Shown here piece by piece: positions 1 to 7,777 of a stretch of 64,000 nt of DNA. The position numbers were made by a program, and so were the translations under genes. How positions within the stretch are numbered: position 1 is the first letter of the stretch; every line of letters starts with the position of its first letter. The notes beneath the pieces are model-generated. The model did no database searches and had not been told where the DNA came from. It saw only the letters and a list, made by a program, of their open reading frames with translations. This stretch comes from Hyphomicrobiales bacterium. Lineage in GTDB: Bacteria > Pseudomonadota > Alphaproteobacteria > Rhizobiales > Beijerinckiaceae. The stretch lies in contig UBNE01000028.1 of NCBI GenBank assembly GCA_900466745.1, forward strand, positions 1 to 64,000, given 5' to 3'.

Positions 1-213
1 ACCCTGCCCACCCTGCCTGACGCTTCGGACCTCTCCGCGGATGCGATGATGCCGGCGGCGCGGCCCGGAAGGGGCCTGCCGCGTCGCGCCCCGGCCTGCC
101 GAAGGCGCCTGGCGGCTTACAACTTTCAACCCGCCCGAAACATTCGGAAATGCTGGCGCCCGCATTTCGCCCGACCCCCTGTCGAGAGTCCCGCAGCACA
201 TAACGGGACAGAC

Positions 214-765
214 ATGCTCTCAACCAGCCTTCTTCATCGCCGGGCGGCTTCCTGGGCCGTGGCCGCGACCGGGCTCGCCCTGCTCGCCCTTGCCGTCGCT
301 CCGGCCGGCGAAGCGCCGTCCCCGGCGCAGCCCGGCCGCGCCGCCCTCGAGCTCAGCCCCTCCGGGAAGGTCCTCGACCGAGCCCCGGGGGCCGCGACGG
401 AACCCTCCCGCTTCGCGGTCAGCCCACCGCCCTCGGACTGGAGCAGGCTGGCCATGCCCGCTTCCGGCATCGCACCCGCGACGAGCGCCGCGGAGAGATC
501 CGGGGCAATCGGCGACCCGCGCGCCGGCAGGCCGGTTCCCATCGCGGCTGCGACGGCTCCGGCGCCTGCGCCTCATCCGGCGCGCCTCGTCGCGAGGGCG
601 CCCAAGGCCTCTGTCGCGATCGCCGCGCTGCCGCCGCCGCGCCCGGCCTCGTTCCCCGCATCGCGGGGCATGGCTGCCGCCGCCTCGCCGGAGACCCATC
701 CCTCGGTCGCGTCGCGGATGCTCGCTTTCGTCGGCTCGCTCGCATCGCGGGTCCGTCCGCTATGA
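214..765 (+). CDS. Hypothetical Ala/Pro-rich protein with an N-terminal membrane segment
   Basis: This 183-residue protein opens with a basic stretch and a hydrophobic segment at about residues 12-32, which looks like a signal anchor or uncleaved signal peptide. The rest is low-complexity and rich in Ala, Pro, Ser and Arg, with no domain I recognise. The ATG at 214 was chosen over one at 46 because the upstream extension is Arg-rich non-coding-like sequence and the membrane segment then sits at the N-terminus. The stop overlaps the next start as ATGA, so it is probably co-translated with the SGNH-type protein and may be an envelope partner. No function is proposed. Confidence 0.55.
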   Translation: MLSTSLLHRRAASWAVAATGLALLALAVAPAGEAPSPAQPGRAALELSPSGKVLDRAPGAATEPSRFAVSPPPSDWSRLAMPASGIAPATSAAERSGAIGDPRAGRPVPIAAATAPAPAPHPARLVARAPKASVAIAALPPPRPASFPASRGMAAAASPETHPSVASRMLAFVGSLASRVRPL

Positions 766-1529
766 GCGCGACCCTTTCGCCGCAGTCTCCCGCGCGCGGG
801 CTGCGACGCTTCAGGAACGCGCTCCCGCTGGCCGCGCTCGCTCTCTTCCTCTTGCCGCTTGCCGTCGGGGTCGGCTGGCTCGCTCATCGCCGGGGGGCGG
901 GCGGCGATCCGGCGCCGGCCTTCGACGGTTTCCGCCAGGTCCGGCTCAAGACGATCCAGGCCCAGCTCGACCAGGTGCAGGGAGATTATCTGGTGATCTT
1001 GGGCGATTCCCACGCGGAACGCCTGTTCATGCCGGTCCTCTGCGGCTTGCCGCTCGTCAATGCCGGCATCTCGGGCGCCTCCCTGGCCGATGTGCTCGAC
1101 CTGACCCGGAAGGTTGCGCCGCCGCGGCAAGCGAAAGGCGTCCTGCTGGTGGTCGGCGCCAACGACATCTGGGTGAAGCGCAACCCGGAAACCGAGGCGG
1201 CCGAAGGCGGCTTCCGGTCCGGTCTCGCCGCCTTGAAGCCGCGTCTGGCGGCCTGGGGGCCTCGCCGCGCCCTGATCGCCATCCCGCCGGTCGCCGACAA
1301 GGAGAAAGCCCTGTTTCCTCCCGCGGCGGCCGCCCGTTATTCGCAGATGCTGGCCCAGTCATGCGAGCCGGAGCGCTGCGGATATTTCAACCTGTACGGG
1401 GAGGCGTCGGACAGGCCGGGGCGGCCTTCCGCCTTCAGCGACGGCGTCCATCTGCGCGATTATGCCGGCTTCGTGCGGAAACGCGAGGCGGAGCTCTGCA
1501 GCAGCCTCGGCATCGGCTCGGCCCGCTGA
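762..1529 (+). CDS. Membrane-anchored SGNH/GDSL-hydrolase-like protein
   Basis: The 255-residue protein has one membrane helix (about residues 21-41), so the catalytic domain probably faces the periplasm. The SGNH blocks are visible: GDSH (block I serine) near residue 84, a G-A-N-D motif (block III) near 132, and D-G-V-H (block V Asp/His pair) near 229. The family includes esterases and O-acetyl transfer or removal enzymes acting on exopolysaccharide or peptidoglycan; the substrate cannot be read here. It overlaps the preceding gene by 4 bp, so the two form a small operon. A role in surface polysaccharide modification is inference. Confidence 0.7.
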   Translation: MSATLSPQSPARGLRRFRNALPLAALALFLLPLAVGVGWLAHRRGAGGDPAPAFDGFRQVRLKTIQAQLDQVQGDYLVILGDSHAERLFMPVLCGLPLVNAGISGASLADVLDLTRKVAPPRQAKGVLLVVGANDIWVKRNPETEAAEGGFRSGLAALKPRLAAWGPRRALIAIPPVADKEKALFPPAAAARYSQMLAQSCEPERCGYFNLYGEASDRPGRPSAFSDGVHLRDYAGFVRKREAELCSSLGIGSAR

Positions 1530-1803
1530 GGTCGCGCCGCGCCCTGAAGGCGGCGCGATCGGTCACGGAGCATCGCGTGGGGCTTCGGCAGTCCTGTGCG
1601 CCGATGTTTGCCTTCTCGTTCCAGGCTCAAGCGCTCGACGCGGCGCGCCGCGACGGGGCGCGCTCGCCGGGGAAGGCCGCCTGCCCGGAAGCAACCTGGC
1701 GAGGACGGCGCGGCGCTTGCGCGCGGAGGGCCGTGAGGAAGATGCGGCCGAAAGCAAGACCGGAAGCGTTCCTGTCCTCGACCGCTTTTTTCACGCTGTG
1801 CCC

Positions 1804-2865
1804 TCAGCTCCAGAACGCGCTCTGCCACAGGCTCAGCGTCTTGCCGACGCCGTTTTTCAGCGCGTTCTCATAGACGCGATAGCCGCACATCACGTCGTAA
1901 ATCGCCATGCCGCGGGCGAAGTAGACGATGACGTCGCCGTCTCCGCGGCGCCCGGCGGTCTCGCCGGCGATGACCTTGCCGAGATCGATGATCTCCTCTT
2001 CCTTGGCCAGGCCGCGATCGACCATGACGCTCGGCGTCATCGTCTTGCGCTCCATGCTGATCGCCGAATTCATGACATAGCCGTCGGCGCGCGCGAGCGT
2101 TTCGAAGGTCGCGTCCCAGATCGACAGATCGACCAGCAGGCTGCCCTTCTTCATCCAGTCCGGCGCGATATAGGCGTCGTCGATCGTCTGGACGTTGGTC
2201 GCGGGAATGACGACGTCGGCATCGGCGACCGCCGCGCGGGCGGAATCGACTGCGCGGACATCGATGTGCAGCTTGCGCGAGAACTCGGCGGCGAAGGCCT
2301 TGGCGCGCTCGGTATTGAGGTCGTAGACATAGGCGACTTCGAGCTCCGGCATCACCTCGGCGGTGCAGGCGATCGCGGCCTGGTTGATCGGACCGACACC
2401 GATCAGGCCGAGGCTGCGCGAGCCCGGGCGGCGCAGATGCTTGACGCCGATCGCGCCGAGCGCGCCGGTGCGCATGCAGCTTATCACCATCGCGTCCATC
2501 AGGGCGACCGGATAGCCGGTCTCGGGGTCGAGGATCGTGACCAGGCCCGAGGCGCGGGGCCCCTTGCCGTTGAGCGGGTTGTCGGGGTTGCTCGGGATGT
2601 TCTTCAGCGCGACCTTCATCACGCCGTCGTCGTCGAGATAGCCGGCATGGATGTTCGCGCGCTTCTTGCTCGGATAACCGACGAAGTTCTTCAGCTTCTC
2701 GGCGGGAACGCCCCAGAACAGCGTGGCGGTCGGCGCCTCGATCGCCTTGCCCCGATAGGCCAGCAGCGTCGTGCGCTCGGTGTCGGCCACGGTGGCGGCG
2801 ACGTCGCCGGCGCCGCAGCGCACCGCGTCCTCCTGGCTGAGATAGATGAAATTGGCTTCGCTCAT
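1804..2865 (-). CDS. Ornithine cyclodeaminase / mu-crystallin family protein
   Basis: The 353-residue protein belongs to the ornithine cyclodeaminase/mu-crystallin family of NAD(P)-dependent enzymes, which includes ornithine and alanine/lysine-type deaminating enzymes and opine-related dehydrogenases. Visible landmarks are the substrate-side run around KKRANIHAGY (about residue 67), the M-R-T-G-A motif (about 130) and the Rossmann G-V-G-P-I-N loop (about 155). The ATG at 2865 starts the conserved N-terminus; an open extension upstream is Arg/Pro-rich and not family-like. It follows the two permease genes on the same strand 41 bp downstream, which suggests the transporter feeds an amino-acid or opine-like substrate to this enzyme. 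The substrate is not assignable. Confidence 0.82.
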   Translation of the reverse strand: MSEANFIYLSQEDAVRCGAGDVAATVADTERTTLLAYRGKAIEAPTATLFWGVPAEKLKNFVGYPSKKRANIHAGYLDDDGVMKVALKNIPSNPDNPLNGKGPRASGLVTILDPETGYPVALMDAMVISCMRTGALGAIGVKHLRRPGSRSLGLIGVGPINQAAIACTAEVMPELEVAYVYDLNTERAKAFAAEFSRKLHIDVRAVDSARAAVADADVVIPATNVQTIDDAYIAPDWMKKGSLLVDLSIWDATFETLARADGYVMNSAISMERKTMTPSVMVDRGLAKEEEIIDLGKVIAGETAGRRGDGDVIVYFARGMAIYDVMCGYRVYENALKNGVGKTLSLWQSAFWS

Positions 2866-2906
2866 GACAAGGCTCCGGGGTGGTCTTCGATGCGCGGGCG
2901 GCGGCG

Positions 2907-3767
2907 TCAGTCGCGCTGCCGCAGTTTCGGATCGGTGGCGTCGCGCAGGCCGTCGCCGAGAAGGTTGAGCGCCAGCACCGTCAGGAAGACGAAGACGCTC
3001 GGGAACACCGCCAGCCACCAGGCCTCGAGGATGTTCTCGAAGCCCTCGCGGATCATGCCGCCCCAGGTCGCCGTCGGCGGCTTCACGCCCAGCCCGATGA
3101 AGCTCAGCGAGGCTTCCGTGCGGATCGCCGTCGCCATCCACAGCGAACCCATCACCAGGATGTCGGCGATCAGGTTGGGCAGGATGTGGACGCGCATGAT
3201 GCGCTGATGGGTGCAGCCCATCGAACGCGCCGCCTGGACGAATTCCTGCTCCTTCAGCATCAGCGTCGGCGCCCGCGCCAGCCGCACGAAGGGCGCGATC
3301 TCGGTGACGGCGATGGCGATGATCAGGTTCTCGATGCTCGCCCCCAGCACGGCGGCGACCAGCATGCCGAGCAGCAGGCTCGGGAAGGACAGCATCAGGT
3401 CGACCAGCGCCATCACGAAGGCGTCGAAGCGCCCGCCGACATAGCCCGAGATCACGCCGAGAGCCGTGCCCAGCGTCATCGCGACCAGGATCGAGACCAG
3501 CCCGACGAAGAGCGAGACCCGCGCGCCGTAGATGATGCGCGAAAGCACGTCCCGCCCATAGGAATCGGTGCCGAGCCAGAACTCGCTCGAGGGCGGCAGC
3601 AGCCGGTTGACGATGTCCTGCGCGAGGGGGTCGTAAGGCGCGATCAGGGGCGCGAACGCCGCCATCGCCACGATCGCCGCCAGCAGGAAGAGGCCGGCCC
3701 AGGCGAAGACGCCGCCGCGGGAGATGAAGCGCGTCGTGTCGCGCAGGATGGCAAGGCTCGCGGTCAT
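2907..3767 (-). CDS. ABC transporter permease, DppC/OppC type
   Basis: This is a DppC-like inner-membrane permease of about 286 residues. It has the N-terminal helix followed by the family's periplasmic P-L-I-A-P-Y-D-P motif, the G-T-D-S-Y-G-R-D-V-L-S-R block, and the coupling-loop E-F-V-Q-A-A-R-S-M-G region that contacts the ATPase. The start at 3767 (MTASLA) lies 4 bp after the upstream permease stop, the expected spacing; a longer open frame would overlap that gene. It pairs with the DppB-type permease and probably with the binding protein at 5765-7309. No cognate ATPase gene is in the window. Confidence 0.9.
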   Translation of the reverse strand: MTASLAILRDTTRFISRGGVFAWAGLFLLAAIVAMAAFAPLIAPYDPLAQDIVNRLLPPSSEFWLGTDSYGRDVLSRIIYGARVSLFVGLVSILVAMTLGTALGVISGYVGGRFDAFVMALVDLMLSFPSLLLGMLVAAVLGASIENLIIAIAVTEIAPFVRLARAPTLMLKEQEFVQAARSMGCTHQRIMRVHILPNLIADILVMGSLWMATAIRTEASLSFIGLGVKPPTATWGGMIREGFENILEAWWLAVFPSVFVFLTVLALNLLGDGLRDATDPKLRQRD

Positions 3768-3771
3768 TGGC

Positions 3772-4710
3772 TCAGGCGTTCCTGATCCGCGGATCGACCG
3801 CGGCATAGGCCAGGTCGGTGAACACGTTCGCGAGCACCACGAAGGAGGCGAAGATGATCATCAGCCCTTGCAGCAGGGTGTAGTCGCGGGTGTTCAGGGC
3901 GCCGAGGATCAGCCGTCCCAGCCCCGGCCGGTTGAAGACGATCTCGGTCAGGACGGCATTGCCGATCAGCGTGCCGAAATAGAGCCCGACCACGGTGATG
4001 ATCGGCAGCAGCGAATTCGCCAGCACATGGCGCAGCGCAACCGCCGTCGGCCCGATACCCTTGGCCCGGGCCGTGCGGACGAAATCCTCGCCCAGCGTCG
4101 CCAGCATCGAGGAGCGCGTCACCCGGGCCACATAGGCGCTCATGATGATGCCGAGATTGAGCGCCGGCAGCGCGACGCCAAGGAAGCGGTCCCAGGGGCC
4201 CGCATTCGCGCTCGTCCCGATCACCGGGAACCAGCGCAACTGGATCGCGAAGGCGAGCAGCAGCAGGATGCCGGAGACGAAGGCCGGCAGCGACAGGCCG
4301 ATCAGCGAGAACAGGCGGCCGACATAGTCCGGCCAGGCATTGCGATGGATCGCGGCATAGATGCCCAATGGAAGGCCGAGCGCCAGCCCGACCAGGATCG
4401 AGGCGGCGGCGAGCTCCAGCGTATTCGGCAGGACGCGCAGCGCCTCCTCGAGCACCGGGCGCTTCGTCACCAGCGAGGTGCCGAGGTCGCCATGCAGCAG
4501 CCCGCCGAGGAAGCCGAGATATTGCTGGGAGAGCGGCCGGTCGAGCCCCAGTTCGAGGCGCAGCGCGTCCAGCGCCGCGCTGCTGGCCTGGTCGCCGAGG
4601 ATCACCGCCGCGGCATCGCCCGGCACGACGCGGATGATCACGAAGATCGCCGTGAACATGGCGAGCAGCGTCGGCAGTCCGAGCAATATTCGTTTCAGTG
4701 CGTATTGCAT
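3772..4710 (-). CDS. ABC transporter permease, DppB/OppB type
   Basis: The 312-residue protein is a DppB-family permease. It has the first helix followed by V-V-P-G-D, the L-G-L-D-R-P-L-S-Q-Q-Y segment, and the coupling loop D-F-V-R-T-A-R-A-K-G near residue 200, then N-S-L-L-P. Six membrane helices are evident. It is the first gene of a minus-strand operon (dppB-like, dppC-like, cyclodeaminase) that diverges from the LysR regulator. Family members import di/oligopeptides, nickel, opines or other small polar compounds; the adjoining cyclodeaminase favours amino-acid or opine-like cargo (inference). Confidence 0.9.
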   Translation of the reverse strand: MQYALKRILLGLPTLLAMFTAIFVIIRVVPGDAAAVILGDQASSAALDALRLELGLDRPLSQQYLGFLGGLLHGDLGTSLVTKRPVLEEALRVLPNTLELAAASILVGLALGLPLGIYAAIHRNAWPDYVGRLFSLIGLSLPAFVSGILLLLAFAIQLRWFPVIGTSANAGPWDRFLGVALPALNLGIIMSAYVARVTRSSMLATLGEDFVRTARAKGIGPTAVALRHVLANSLLPIITVVGLYFGTLIGNAVLTEIVFNRPGLGRLILGALNTRDYTLLQGLMIIFASFVVLANVFTDLAYAAVDPRIRNA

Positions 4711-4770
4711 GTCGTTTGTCGCAGTCGCGGTGGCGCGACCTCCTTCTGGTGAATATCGGCAGGCGATGCT

Positions 4771-4790
4771 AAAACGTCCAACAACGTTTT
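4771..4790. promoter_or_regulatory. Inverted repeat between permease operon and LysR gene, probable LysR operator
   Basis: A perfect 7-bp inverted repeat (AAAACGT, 6-bp spacer, ACGTTTT) sits in the 104-bp gap between divergent dppB-like and lysR genes, 25 bp before the lysR start. Size, position and divergent layout fit a LysR-family operator that controls both directions. Not experimentally tested. Confidence 0.5.
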
Positions 4791-4814
4791 TGGCCCGGTG
4801 TATTCCAGAGAGTT

Positions 4815-5747
4815 ATGCCCAGAAGCATCAATCTAAGACAGGTCGAGGCGTTCCGCGCGGTGATCGAGAACGGCACCGTCAGCGCCGCCGCGCTCGCGCT
4901 CAACGTCACCCAGCCGGCGGTCAGCAAGCTCATCGCCAATCTCGAATATGATACGGGCCTGCGGCTGTTCGACCGGGTGAAGGGCAAGCTCGCGCCGACG
5001 ATCCAGGGCGTGCGGCTCTATGAAGAGGTCGACCGCGTCTTCTCCGGCCTGCACCAGCTTCAGCGCGCGGTCGAGACCGTGCGCCGGGAGGAGAGGGGCC
5101 GGCTCATCGTCGGCGTGCTTCCGGCCCTGTCCGGCCATTTCATCCAGCAGGTGACAATGCGCTTCCTCGAGAGCGAGCCGCATGTGTTCATTTCGTTGAT
5201 CGTGCGCGGCTCGCCGGGTCTGACCGACTGGCTCGCCACCCGCCAGGTCGATGTCGGGATTCTCAATGCCAGGGTCGAGCATGCCTATCTCGAGACCGAG
5301 CCCTTCCTCTCCCATCCGCTGGTCTGCATCATGCCGCCGGGCCATCGGCTGGCGCGGAAATCGGTGATCGGTCCGAACGATCTCGACGGCGAGCCGTTCG
5401 TCGGCTTCGACGAGGGCGTCGAGATCCGGCGCATCGTCGACGAGGTGATGGCGAGCTTCGGTTCGCGGCCGCGGCTGGTGCTGGAGGTGACGACGGCGCC
5501 GACGCTCTGCGAGTTCGTTGCCCATGGGCTGGGCCTGTCCCTGGTCCATCCGTTGATGGCGGGGCCGGTGCAGGGGCGCGTCGCGATCCGCCGCTTCGAG
5601 CCGGCGATCGACAATCATTTCCTGCTGGTCAAGGCACAGAAGGCCCGCAATGCGGGCCTTCTCGATCTCTTCATCGCGCATGCCCGCCGTTGCGGCGGCG
5701 AATTGATGCGGGAGGCGCTCGCAGCCAGGCCCGATCAGGCCGATTGA
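4815..5747 (+). CDS. LysR family transcriptional regulator
   Basis: The 310-residue protein has the standard LysR layout. The N-terminal winged helix covers about residues 4-62 (L-R-Q-V-E-A-F-R-A-V, A-L-N-V-T-Q-P-A-V-S-K recognition helix, R-L-F-D-R-V-K-G-K wing) and the effector-binding domain about 90-300. It is transcribed away from the dpp-like operon and lies between that operon and the binding-protein gene, so it most likely controls uptake and use of the transported compound. The inducer is unknown. Confidence 0.9.
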   Translation: MPRSINLRQVEAFRAVIENGTVSAAALALNVTQPAVSKLIANLEYDTGLRLFDRVKGKLAPTIQGVRLYEEVDRVFSGLHQLQRAVETVRREERGRLIVGVLPALSGHFIQQVTMRFLESEPHVFISLIVRGSPGLTDWLATRQVDVGILNARVEHAYLETEPFLSHPLVCIMPPGHRLARKSVIGPNDLDGEPFVGFDEGVEIRRIVDEVMASFGSRPRLVLEVTTAPTLCEFVAHGLGLSLVHPLMAGPVQGRVAIRRFEPAIDNHFLLVKAQKARNAGLLDLFIAHARRCGGELMREALAARPDQAD

Positions 5748-5764
5748 GCCCGATCGGCGCGTGC

Positions 5765-7309
5765 TCAGCGCGTGACGGTCGTCTTCTCGGTGATCTGCGG
5801 GGCGATGTTGATCGCGCCCTTCAGCTCATAGCCGTAATCGACCTTCCTGCTGCGTGCCCAGACCTGCTGCAATTCGAACAGCGGCACGGCGCAGACATCG
5901 CTGTTGATCTTCTCTTGCGCCACCTTCCACGCCGCCATCTGCCTGGCCGCGTCGGTTTCCTTGCGCGCCTGCTCGATCTCGGCGTCGGCGATGGCGCAAT
6001 GCGAAAAATTGGTGATTGCGGTCGGCTTACCCACCGTCGCGGCCGAGTGGTAGAACTCGGTCAGATAGCTGTCGGCGACCGGGAAACGCGCTGCGCCGTA
6101 GAACACCAGCGCGCTGGCGTTCTGGCGGATCTGTTGCTGGTAGGTCGGGTGGTCGACCACCTTCATGTCGAGCTTGATCCCGGCCTTGCCGAGCTGGTTC
6201 TGAATCACTTCCATGATCGGCAATTGCGAGGAGATGTTCGAGACGACGACCGTCAGCGTGATGCCGTCGGGATGGCCGGCCTCCTTGAGCAGCGCTTTGG
6301 CGCGGTTGACGTCGGTTTTTACCGTCCAGGAACAATCCTCGCCGCGATAGCCCGGCGGCACGACCGAGCAGCCCTTCCTGGCGACGTCGGGGCCGACGAA
6401 GCGGACGATCTGATCGACGTCGATGGCGGCTGCGATCGCCTGCCGGACCCGGATGTCGTCAAGCGGCTTGATGCTGCGGTTGATATGCAGCGTGCGGAAC
6501 TCGCCAAGGCCGAAGATGTCGACCACGGCATCGGGACGTGCCTTGACCTGCGTCACCCAGCGCTGCTCGCGGCGGCCATAGATCATGTCGATCTGGCCGG
6601 ACTGGAAGGCGAGGTCGCGGCTGCTGTCGGAGAGCACGAAGCGCCAGAACACTTCGTCGATCTTCGGCGCGCCGCGGAAGCTGTCCTTGTTGGCGGTCAG
6701 CCGGACATATTGCTGCGGCACATGCTCGGCGATCGCGAAGGGGCCGGTGCCGATCGGCTTGGCCGAGAAGCCGGCGCCCATCTGCTCGGCCGCCTTCTTG
6801 CTGACGATGCGCCCGCCGTTGAAGTTCGAGAGCAGCCCGAGCAGGCCGGCATCCGGATATTTCAGCTCGATGCGCACGGTCATCTCATCGACCTTCACGA
6901 CATCGGCGATCACCGCGAAATTGCCTGCGAAGGAGGAGGTCTTCGGATCCGCGGCGCGCTTCAGCGAGAACACCACGTCATCGGCGGAAACCTCGCCGAA
7001 GCCGCCCTGGAACTTGACGCCCTTGCGCAGATGGAAGGTCCAGGACTTGCCGTCGGCGGCCGTCTCCCAGCGCTCGGCGAGGTCGGGCTCGAGCTTGGCC
7101 GGGTCGGCGCTGCCCGGCGGGAACCGCACCAGCCCGTCGAAGACGTTGCTGAGCAGCATCGAGTCGAAGCCGTTCGCGCGATGCGGATCGAGATTGGTGA
7201 TATCGGAGGTGCCCACGGCGACCTGCAGCGTTTCGGCCGCGGCCGGCAAAGTGGCAAGAGCCGGCGCCGCCAGCAGGCCCGCGAGAACGGCCATGGTCGT
7301 CTTGTTCAT
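5765..7309 (-). CDS. ABC transporter substrate-binding protein, family 5 (DppA/OppA-like)
   Basis: This periplasmic binding protein is about 514 residues, the usual length for family 5. A signal peptide (MNKTT..., hydrophobic core, Ala-rich cleavage region ending near AAAE) supports the ATG at 7309; in-frame upstream ATGs at 7363, 7336 and 7324 would put polar residues before it. The mature part has family landmarks: L-D-P-H near the start, the R-K-G-V-K-F-Q-G-G segment, and F-A-I-A-E-H-V around the G-T-G-P-F motif. It lies on the far side of the LysR gene from the two permeases but is the obvious binding partner. Confidence 0.88.
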   Translation of the reverse strand: MNKTTMAVLAGLLAAPALATLPAAAETLQVAVGTSDITNLDPHRANGFDSMLLSNVFDGLVRFPPGSADPAKLEPDLAERWETAADGKSWTFHLRKGVKFQGGFGEVSADDVVFSLKRAADPKTSSFAGNFAVIADVVKVDEMTVRIELKYPDAGLLGLLSNFNGGRIVSKKAAEQMGAGFSAKPIGTGPFAIAEHVPQQYVRLTANKDSFRGAPKIDEVFWRFVLSDSSRDLAFQSGQIDMIYGRREQRWVTQVKARPDAVVDIFGLGEFRTLHINRSIKPLDDIRVRQAIAAAIDVDQIVRFVGPDVARKGCSVVPPGYRGEDCSWTVKTDVNRAKALLKEAGHPDGITLTVVVSNISSQLPIMEVIQNQLGKAGIKLDMKVVDHPTYQQQIRQNASALVFYGAARFPVADSYLTEFYHSAATVGKPTAITNFSHCAIADAEIEQARKETDAARQMAAWKVAQEKINSDVCAVPLFELQQVWARSRKVDYGYELKGAINIAPQITEKTTVTR

Positions 7310-7700
7310 CGTGATGATCCCCATGCTTTGGCACATGAGGCCGATCGCTTTGCATGCCGTCAAATGAAGTTTGGCAAGCGCGTTATAAGCAATGGTTATG
7401 CGCAGGCTCGCAAGGCCGCCTGTCAGGGATTTCTGTTGACCGACCGATCCGAGCCCTCGCCTTCCAAAGGCTTAGCGGCATTCGGATCGCGAGCCTCGCG
7501 CTTGGACGGAGGGGCTCCCTTTCGTGCGGATGTTTCGATGGCAAGCGGCGTGGTCTGCGGCACGCTACGGCGATGCGGCATCCGGCGACCGTTCGCGCAG
7601 ACGGGGGGAACAGATGACCTTTGCCGTAGGAGAAGCACGCAACTCCATAAATCCCGCATTGCCGAAGCGGCGGGGATCGGCTATCCAGCGGTCACGGTTA
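7310..7700. other. Gene-free stretch upstream of tRNA-Arg
   Basis: About 390 bp separate the start of the binding-protein gene from the tRNA. It must hold the leftward promoter for the binding protein and the rightward promoter for the tRNA. Open frames here have no recognisable protein content. I see no clear repeat. Confidence 0.4.
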
Positions 7701-7777
7701 GCGCCCGTAGCTCAGCTGGATAGAGCGTTGCCCTCCGAAGGCAAAGGTCACACGTTCGAATCGTGTCGGGCGCGCCA
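7701..7777 (+). tRNA. tRNA-Arg (anticodon CCG)
   Basis: A 77-nt cloverleaf can be folded by eye. The acceptor stem is GCGCCCG/CGGGCGC, the D-arm has AGCTCAGCTGGATAGAGC, the anticodon stem is TTGCC/GGCAA with loop CTCCGAA (anticodon CCG at loop positions 34-36), and the T-arm has ACACG-TTCGAAT-CGTGT. The 3' end is encoded GCCA, including CCA. It reads CGG arginine codons. The 3' end is the boundary of the island described here: the recombinase gene stops inside it, and a 17-bp copy of its end occurs at 62510. Confidence 0.96.

Noticed and set aside
290..1873. 527-codon open frame on the plus strand
   Set aside because: It is Arg/Pro/Ala-rich, overlaps the better-supported SGNH gene in another frame, and has no domain signs; typical GC-rich shadow frame.
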